From assembly GCA_964430225.1 (NCBI GenBank), contig CAYSFE010000014.1, positions 1-18,066 of the forward strand: a DNA stretch of 18,066 nt, written 5' to 3'. Position 1 is the first letter of the stretch, and every line of letters begins with the position of its first letter. Below are positions 13,189-18,066 of this stretch, in pieces. The translations under genes and the position numbers were made by a program. Below the pieces are notes generated by a model, which ran no database searches, was not told where the DNA came from, and saw nothing but the letters and a program-made list of their open reading frames with translations. This DNA is from CAYSFE01 sp964430225. Lineage in GTDB: Bacteria; Patescibacteriota; Dojkabacteria; GCA-016699595; JBAXKR01.

Positions 13189-15359
13189 AGGTTTAATGTA
13201 TCTCCATCTTTAAGTGATCCATCTATTATTTGATTAGCAATATTATTCTCAATCTTATCTTGTATCATACGTATGGCAGGTCTAGCTCCAAATTGAGGAT
13301 TATATGTTTCTTCTGCTATCTTAGTTAATATTTCTTCAGATATATTTACCTTTATCTTTTTATCTTTTAATTTCTCTTCAATCTTTTGTATGTTAATTTT
13401 AGCTATTACCTTTAGAGCTTCTTTGGTTAAAGGGTTAAACACAACAATCTCATCAAATCTATTTATGAATTCAGGTCTGAAATATTCTTTTAAGATTGGA
13501 TAGAGTTCTTCGTTAAGGAACTTCTCATCTGTAATATCTACTCCTGATTCTTTCGCTTCTAGTATTTCACTTGAAGCTATATTACTTGTAGCTATGATTA
13601 TCGTATTTTTAAAGTCTACTGTTCTACCTTGTCCATCAGTTAGTCTTCCATCGTCAAGAACTTGTAAGAAAATATCAAACACTTTAGGATGAGCTTTCTC
13701 TATCTCATCTAAAAGGATTAAAGAGTAAGGTCTTTCCCAAATTGGATTAGTTAGTTGTCCTCCTTCCTCATATCCTACATATCCAGGAGGAGCTCCAATG
13801 AGTCTTTGTACTGTGTGGCTCTCACTAAACTCACTCATATCTAATCTAATCATTGCTTTTTCAGTGTCATACACTACTTTAGCAACAGCTTTAGCGAGCT
13901 CTGTCTTACCAACCCCTGATGGTCCTAAGAAAAGGAATGATCCAATAGGTTTTTTATGATCCTTTAGTCCAGCTCTTGATCTACGTATGACTTCAGATAC
14001 TTCTTTAATAGCTTCTTCTTGTCCAATTACAGATTCTCTAATAATGTCTTCAAGTTTTGTAAGTTTTTCAGTATCTGATTCTGATAGTTTTTGTATAGGG
14101 ATACCAGTTTTCTCAGAAAGGATTAGTTTAATATCATTTTCGTCAATACTATTTCTTTTCTCCATTACTGCATGTGAACAAGCTTCATCAAGAAGATCAA
14201 TAGCCTTATCAGGTAGGAATCTATCTGTAATATATCTCTTAGATAATTCTACAGCCGTCTTAATAGCTGTTTCAGATATTTCTACTTTATGATAGTTCTT
14301 AAGTCTCTTACTACTTTCTGTACAAATGATAATAGAGTTTTCAATATTTGGTTCCTCTACTTTAATAGGCTCAAACCTGCGAGACAATGCAGGATCTTTT
14401 TCAATATATTTTCTATACTCAGTAAGTGTAGTAGCTCCAATTACATGTAATTCACCACGAGCTAAAGCAGGTTTTAGAATATTACTGATAATAGAGGCTT
14501 CAGAAGTATTGCCTCCTCCTGTTATTAAATGAATTTCGTCTATGAATAGTATGATGTTACTTGATCTCTTTACCTCATCAATTATTCCATTTAATAGATC
14601 TTCAATAGCTCCTCTTGTTGTTGCAGCAGCTAAGATACTAATAAGGTTAAGATTTACTATACGTACATTTTCAAACAGTTTACCTAGTGTATGATCTGCT
14701 ATCTTTTGAGCAAATCCCTCAGCAATAGCAGTCTTACCTACACCAGCTTCACCTAGTAGTATTGCATTACTTTTACTCTCTCTAGATAGTACTCTTATAA
14801 CTTGTTCTATTTCTTTATCTCTTCCAATCGCCTTATGTAGTAATCCATCTTGAGCTTGAGCTGTCATATCTACTGAGTATTTGTTAAGACTAGGAGTAGA
14901 GTTATCTGAAAGAGTTGAGTGTTGTCCTCCAAGTCTCCCTAAAGATACCTCTTCTATCTTTTTAAAATCAAATTGAAACTTATGTGCAATTACACTTAAG
15001 TTTGGCATTTCTTCAAAAGAAAGTAATAGATCTTCAAGATGTACAAAAAGTCTTGAATATTTTTTAGCTGTTAAATATGAAAGAAGTAAAAACTTTTGTG
15101 AATCAGGTGATAGTACTACTACACCTGATGGTAATTTAATCACAGGTTTATCTTCACGAGATATTAGGCTATCTAGTTCAGTTTTTAATGCTTCGATATC
15201 TACATTATGAAGTAGTCCTGATATTTCAGATCTTTCTAATAACTTCTTTGCAATTACATTTTCAGAAAGATAGTTTAAACCTTTAGAGAATGCATAGTCA
15301 TAGGAATCCTTTAATAGAGTTAAAACTTCATTTGTTATATTTTTAGAAATATCTATCAT
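13185..15359 (-). CDS. ClpA/ClpC-like double AAA+ unfoldase, atypical
   Basis: A 724-residue Hsp100 protein. Domains in order: a degenerate Clp N-domain (about 1-150); D1 with Walker A GEAGVGKT (203-210), Walker B LFIDEI (271-276) and arginine finger R327-R328; D2 with Walker A GPSGVGKT (479-486), pore loop GYVGYE (526-531), Walker B LLDEIE (549-554), R634 in FINR and sensor 2 GARPAIR (691-697). Both ATPase sites look intact. Three things are unusual. The ClpC middle coiled coil is missing (only about 12 residues near 400-412). The D1 pore-loop KYRG reads TTRG (T248 for Tyr). The ClpP-docking loop position VGF of ClpC reads S605-G-V607. It overlaps the genes on both sides by ATGA and so belongs with two membrane proteins. 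It is surely an unfoldase; a ClpP partner is doubtful. Confidence 0.9.
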   Translation of the reverse strand: MIDISKNITNEVLTLLKDSYDYAFSKGLNYLSENVIAKKLLERSEISGLLHNVDIEALKTELDSLISREDKPVIKLPSGVVVLSPDSQKFLLLSYLTAKKYSRLFVHLEDLLLSFEEMPNLSVIAHKFQFDFKKIEEVSLGRLGGQHSTLSDNSTPSLNKYSVDMTAQAQDGLLHKAIGRDKEIEQVIRVLSRESKSNAILLGEAGVGKTAIAEGFAQKIADHTLGKLFENVRIVNLNLISILAAATTRGAIEDLLNGIIDEVKRSSNIILFIDEIHLITGGGNTSEASIISNILKPALARGELHVIGATTLTEYRKYIEKDPALSRRFEPIKVEEPNIENSIIICTESSKRLKNYHKVEISETAIKTAVELSKRYITDRFLPDKAIDLLDEACSHAVMEKRNSIDENDIKLILSEKTGIPIQKLSESDTEKLTKLEDIIRESVIGQEEAIKEVSEVIRRSRAGLKDHKKPIGSFLFLGPSGVGKTELAKAVAKVVYDTEKAMIRLDMSEFSESHTVQRLIGAPPGYVGYEEGGQLTNPIWERPYSLILLDEIEKAHPKVFDIFLQVLDDGRLTDGQGRTVDFKNTIIIATSNIASSEILEAKESGVDITDEKFLNEELYPILKEYFRPEFINRFDEIVVFNPLTKEALKVIAKINIQKIEEKLKDKKIKVNISEEILTKIAEETYNPQFGARPAIRMIQDKIENNIANQIIDGSLKDGDTLNL

Positions 15360-15622
15360 TTAAAACTTGAACTAATTAATACAAGTAAAACTATTAATGA
15401 AACTATACATACTGAAACAAGAACAACTCTTTTTAATAGTAAAGAATTTCTAGAGCCATAGTTTACATAGAGAGGCATAAGGAGTTTAAGATTCCCATCT
15501 TTAGACTTTGAGAATACTCCATAGTTCTCTTCAAAACTCTCTGGCTCTTTATATGTCTTAAAGTCTCCCCACCCTCTATTTGGAAGACTATTTGTTATTA
15601 ATTTATATAATGTTGATTTCAT
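15356..15622 (-). CDS. Small tail-anchored membrane protein, first gene of the Clp operon
   Basis: An 88-residue protein with a hydrophilic N-terminal part of about 60 residues (Trp/Gly at 17-19, acidic EPESFEENYG) and one C-terminal membrane helix at about 63-85, ending SSSFK. This tail-anchored layout leaves the soluble part in the cytoplasm. No family is recognised. Its TGA overlaps the ATG of the AAA+ gene (15356-15359), so translation is coupled and a physical link to the unfoldase is likely. Upstream, a TAAACT -10-like hexamer lies 8 nt before the ATG (15636-15631), with TTAGGA just before the start, the nearest thing to a Shine-Dalgarno in the window. It is divergent to the pilin gene across 56 bp. 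Confidence 0.65.
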   Translation of the reverse strand: MKSTLYKLITNSLPNRGWGDFKTYKEPESFEENYGVFSKSKDGNLKLLMPLYVNYGSRNSLLLKRVVLVSVCIVSLIVLLVLISSSFK

Positions 15623-15643
15623 ACTTCCTAAGTTTAGTCTAAT

Positions 15644-15672
15644 TTGATAAATTTCTCTAGTACATATATATT
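15644..15672 (+). promoter_or_regulatory. Pilin promoter, leaderless
   Basis: TTGATA (15644-15649), exactly 17 nt, TATATT (15667-15672), then six bases to the ATG at 15679. This is the cleanest two-box promoter in the window, and standard spacing puts the start on the ATG. Confidence 0.7.
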
Positions 15673-15678
15673 TATTTT

Positions 15679-16254
15679 ATGAATAAAAAGTCTTTTACAA
15701 TTGTAGAAGTTATGGTGGTTATGGCAGTAATAGGAATTCTCATAACCCTTGCAGTAACTGGTATACAGGCTATCCAAAAGTCTCAAAGAGAAGTAAGTAG
15801 GCAAAATGACTTAAGAAATGTCGCATCTCAGATGACTAATTTCTATTCTAAATACAGGAGATATCCATTTCATGGAAATTCAGAAAATGCTGAATTAAGA
15901 GAATGTCAAAAGTATTTTATCATTACAAATCCTGGTCATATGGTAGATTACAATGGAACTTGTGATCCAAATGACCCACCTCCAACACCAGAAACTGATT
16001 TTGCAAGAATCCCTATTGGACAATTATCGATTGGAAATATCTGGCCAAATTGGCTTGGAGCTGGTGGATATACAGAGAGCTGGAAAGACTTTGATTGTAG
16101 TGGAAGAAATGCAACAGCTGATGATTGGTATATATATTATGGAGGTGGTGCTCCAGGTACTACTCCTCAAACATTTGTTCTAGGCTCATGTACTGAAACT
16201 GGTAAAAGTGTTAATTTTGGAACAAGACCTGATGATGCTCCTAATACACTCTGA
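15679..16254 (+). CDS. Type IV pilin-like (pseudopilin) protein
   Basis: A 191-residue precursor with a class III signal: MNKKS then F6-T-I-V-E10 and a hydrophobic helix to about residue 30. E10 is the Glu at mature position 5 needed for assembly. The residue before the cleavage point is Ser rather than the usual Gly. After the helix comes a Q/R/N-rich stretch typical of the pilin alpha-1, then a globular part with four cysteines (C76, C95, C140, C171), enough for two disulfides. The C-terminus is Gly/Thr-rich. Role: a major or minor subunit of a type IV pilus or competence pseudopilus, common in CPR bacteria. No assembly ATPase or prepilin peptidase is in the window. It is followed 31 bp later by lepA, which has its own promoter. 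Confidence 0.88.
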   Translation: MNKKSFTIVEVMVVMAVIGILITLAVTGIQAIQKSQREVSRQNDLRNVASQMTNFYSKYRRYPFHGNSENAELRECQKYFIITNPGHMVDYNGTCDPNDPPPTPETDFARIPIGQLSIGNIWPNWLGAGGYTESWKDFDCSGRNATADDWYIYYGGGAPGTTPQTFVLGSCTETGKSVNFGTRPDDAPNTL

Positions 16255-16270
16255 TTAGATTCCGTCATAT

Positions 16271-16278
16271 GTTAAAAT
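16271..16278 (+). promoter_or_regulatory. lepA promoter, extended -10, near-leaderless
   Basis: TG (16270-16271) and T, then TAAAAT (16273-16278), seven bases before the ATG at 16286. A weak -35-like CTGATT lies at 16251-16256 with a 16-nt spacer. Confidence 0.5.
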
Positions 16279-16285
16279 ATACCCT

Positions 16286-18066
16286 ATGGATAATATTCGT
16301 AATTTCAGTATTATTGCTCATATAGATCATGGTAAATCGACTTTAGCCGATAGGATACTAGAGACTACTGGAGCAATAGAAAAAAGAAAAATGAAAGATA
16401 GGGTACTTGATACTCTAGAACTTGAACAAGAAAGAGGTATTACTATAAAGCTTCAAACTGCAAGGATGAAGTATAAATATACTAGAAAGCCTGAAATGAA
16501 AGGTGAGTATGTTCTTAATCTAATAGATACACCAGGACATGTAGATTTCTCATATGAAGTATCTAGATCAATTGCAGCTTCTGAGGGTGTAGTACTTTTA
16601 GTAGATGCTACTCAAGGTATCCAAGCACAAACTCTAAGTGTATTTTATCAAGCATATGAACTTGGACTTACCATAATACCTGTAATCAATAAGATAGATC
16701 TTCCATCAGCACAAATAGAGGAAACTAAAAAGGAAATGATATATACCCTGGGATTTAAAGAAGAAGATATAATCTTAGCATCTGGTAAAACTGGTATAGG
16801 TATTACTGAAATATTAGATGCTGTAGTAGAAAGAATACCAAGACCTCATGAAAATTTACACTATCAAGAAGAGTTAAAAAATGTAGGGGATGATGAAGTT
16901 ATGTGTCTTACATATGACTCATTCTTTCATGAACATAAAGGAGTGATTGCACTTGTACGTGTATTTAGAGGTAAAGTAGAAGTAGGGAAGGAATATAGAT
17001 TCATTGGAACAGATGCTGTACTTTCTCCAGTAGAAGTAGGCTATCTTCTTCCAGCTCTATCTGAATCAGGTGTTATTAATGAAGGTGAAGTAGGATATGT
17101 TGCAACAGGATTTAAAGATATTAAACATGTAAGAGTAGGAGACACTCTTACACTTAATGCGAGTCAATCTAAAGCTCTTTCTGGATACAAAGGTGCTAAG
17201 CCGATGGTATTTGCTTCCCTATTCCCAGTAGATGCTGATGAGTTTCCAAATCTTACTGATGCTATTGAAAAACTCTCTCTAAATGATGCAGCCCTATCTT
17301 ACACTAGACAATTCTCTCCAGCACTTGGATCAGGATATCTGTGTGGATTTCTAGGTTTACTTCATATGGAAATAACGCAGGAAAGATTAGAAAGAGAGTT
17401 TAATCTTAATCTAATCACTACTCAACCTACTGTTGAATATAAACTAACTTTACTTACAAAAGACTTTTCTAAATTACCAGGAGTGAATAAAGAAGACTTT
17501 AACGAAGAAGGTGAATTCGTATGTAAATCTATATCTAAATTTCCCGATGTAGGTTTAATACAAACTATAAAAGAACCATATTCAAACCTTGAGATCATAT
17601 CTCCTGAAACATATGTTGGAGACATAATGAGTCTATGTGCTGAAAAAAGAGGAGAATATTTAGGAATGGAATATGTAACAAAGGATACTTCAGAAGCTAA
17701 AAAACATGTAATAGTAAAGTATGAAATACCTGCTAATGAAATAATTACAGATTTCTTTGATAGACTAAAGTCTATCTCACAAGGATATGCAAGTATGGAC
17801 TATTCATACAAAGAGTTTAGAGAGAGTGATATTGTAAAAGTAAGTATATTAGTAAATCATGAACAAACTGATCCTCTATCTTTCCTTTGCCATAGATCAA
17901 ATGCCGAATCAAAGGGAAGAAAACTAGTAGAAAGACTAAAAGAGCTAATCCCAAGACAGCAATTCCCTATACCAATACAAGCAGCTATTGGTGGAAAGGT
18001 AATAGCAAGAGCAGATATATCAGCATATAGAAAGAATGTATTAGAAGGTATGAGTGGAGGACATGT
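16286..18066 (+). CDS. lepA: Elongation factor 4 (LepA), 3' end cut by window
   Basis: 593 complete codons are present before the window ends. LepA is a ribosomal GTPase that back-translocates or remodels stalled ribosomes. G motifs: AHIDHGKST (11-19), GITI (51-54), DTPGH (81-85) with catalytic H85, and NKID (135-138). The LepA-typical stretches L-E-x-E-R-G-I-T-I-K and VDFSYEVSRS are present, as are the later Q-F-S-P-A-L-G-S-G-Y and G-F-L-G-L-L-H-M-E segments. The reading nears the C-terminal YRKNVLEGMSGG, which in E. coli is about 40 residues from the end, so the missing part is small. The ATG at 16286 follows an extended -10 by 7 nt. No internal stop or frameshift was seen. Confidence 0.95.
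   Translation, partial: MDNIRNFSIIAHIDHGKSTLADRILETTGAIEKRKMKDRVLDTLELEQERGITIKLQTARMKYKYTRKPEMKGEYVLNLIDTPGHVDFSYEVSRSIAASEGVVLLVDATQGIQAQTLSVFYQAYELGLTIIPVINKIDLPSAQIEETKKEMIYTLGFKEEDIILASGKTGIGITEILDAVVERIPRPHENLHYQEELKNVGDDEVMCLTYDSFFHEHKGVIALVRVFRGKVEVGKEYRFIGTDAVLSPVEVGYLLPALSESGVINEGEVGYVATGFKDIKHVRVGDTLTLNASQSKALSGYKGAKPMVFASLFPVDADEFPNLTDAIEKLSLNDAALSYTRQFSPALGSGYLCGFLGLLHMEITQERLEREFNLNLITTQPTVEYKLTLLTKDFSKLPGVNKEDFNEEGEFVCKSISKFPDVGLIQTIKEPYSNLEIISPETYVGDIMSLCAEKRGEYLGMEYVTKDTSEAKKHVIVKYEIPANEIITDFFDRLKSISQGYASMDYSYKEFRESDIVKVSILVNHEQTDPLSFLCHRSNAESKGRKLVERLKELIPRQQFPIPIQAAIGGKVIARADISAYRKNVLEGMSGGH

Noticed and set aside
1..18066. Use of TGA as a glycine codon, as in some CPR lineages
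   Set aside because: All genes are intact under the standard code, and TGA closes several of them, including the ATGA overlaps at 7342, 13185 and 15356.
1..18066. CRISPR arrays, insertion sequences or prophage
   Set aside because: No spaced direct repeats, transposase or integrase gene, or phage structural gene was seen; the AWNTFPHK-like motif at 7342-7902 is too short to call a transposase.

Overview
The window is AT-rich, gene-dense DNA from a bacterium with a small, streamlined genome. Short intergenic gaps, ATGA gene overlaps, many small membrane proteins without recognisable families, an almost complete lack of Shine-Dalgarno sequences and the gene mix all suggest the Candidate Phyla Radiation (Patescibacteria), perhaps a Dojkabacteria-, Katanobacteria- or Microgenomates-like lineage. 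No ribosomal RNA or ribosomal protein is present, so the phylum is an inference. TGA is used as a normal stop (for example clp, pilin and the gene before the adenosyltransferase) and no gene reads through it, so code 25 (TGA = Gly) does not apply.

Layout. 31-3587 (+): NUDIX hydrolase, family I inorganic pyrophosphatase, membrane-anchored TPR protein, and a membrane-anchored lysozyme-like murein hydrolase. 3588-5358 (-): LexA repressor and tRNA 2-thiouridylase MnmA. 5460-6825 (+): a 92-residue unknown, a stand-alone receiver-like protein and an Fe/Mn superoxide dismutase. 6809-9473 (-): PduO-type cobalamin adenosyltransferase, a coupled ribbon-helix-helix-like protein, and a single-pass membrane protein of unknown function. 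9532-11970 (+): an ABC-F ATPase and a two-TM coiled-coil protein. 12050-15622 (-): an unknown 146-residue protein, tRNA-Glu(UUC), and a three-gene operon (small tail-anchored protein, ClpA/ClpC-like double AAA+ unfoldase, membrane protein with a half DnaJ zinc finger). 15679-18066 (+): type IV pilin-like protein and elongation factor 4 (LepA), which runs off the window.

Two themes stand out. First, the three Clp-operon genes overlap by ATGA and look like one machine. The AAA+ protein lacks the ClpC middle domain, has lost the D1 pore-loop tyrosine and has a changed ClpP-docking loop. It is flanked by two membrane proteins, one carrying two CxxCxGxG knuckles. A membrane-tethered, possibly protease-independent unfoldase is the best candidate here for an undescribed system. 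Second, at least six genes have a good -10 hexamer ending only 6-7 nt before the ATG, which predicts leaderless mRNAs. One of these is a symmetric divergent promoter pair at 9474-9531. The same promoter reading corrects several start codons (lexA, sod, the 92-residue gene) relative to the longest open frames.
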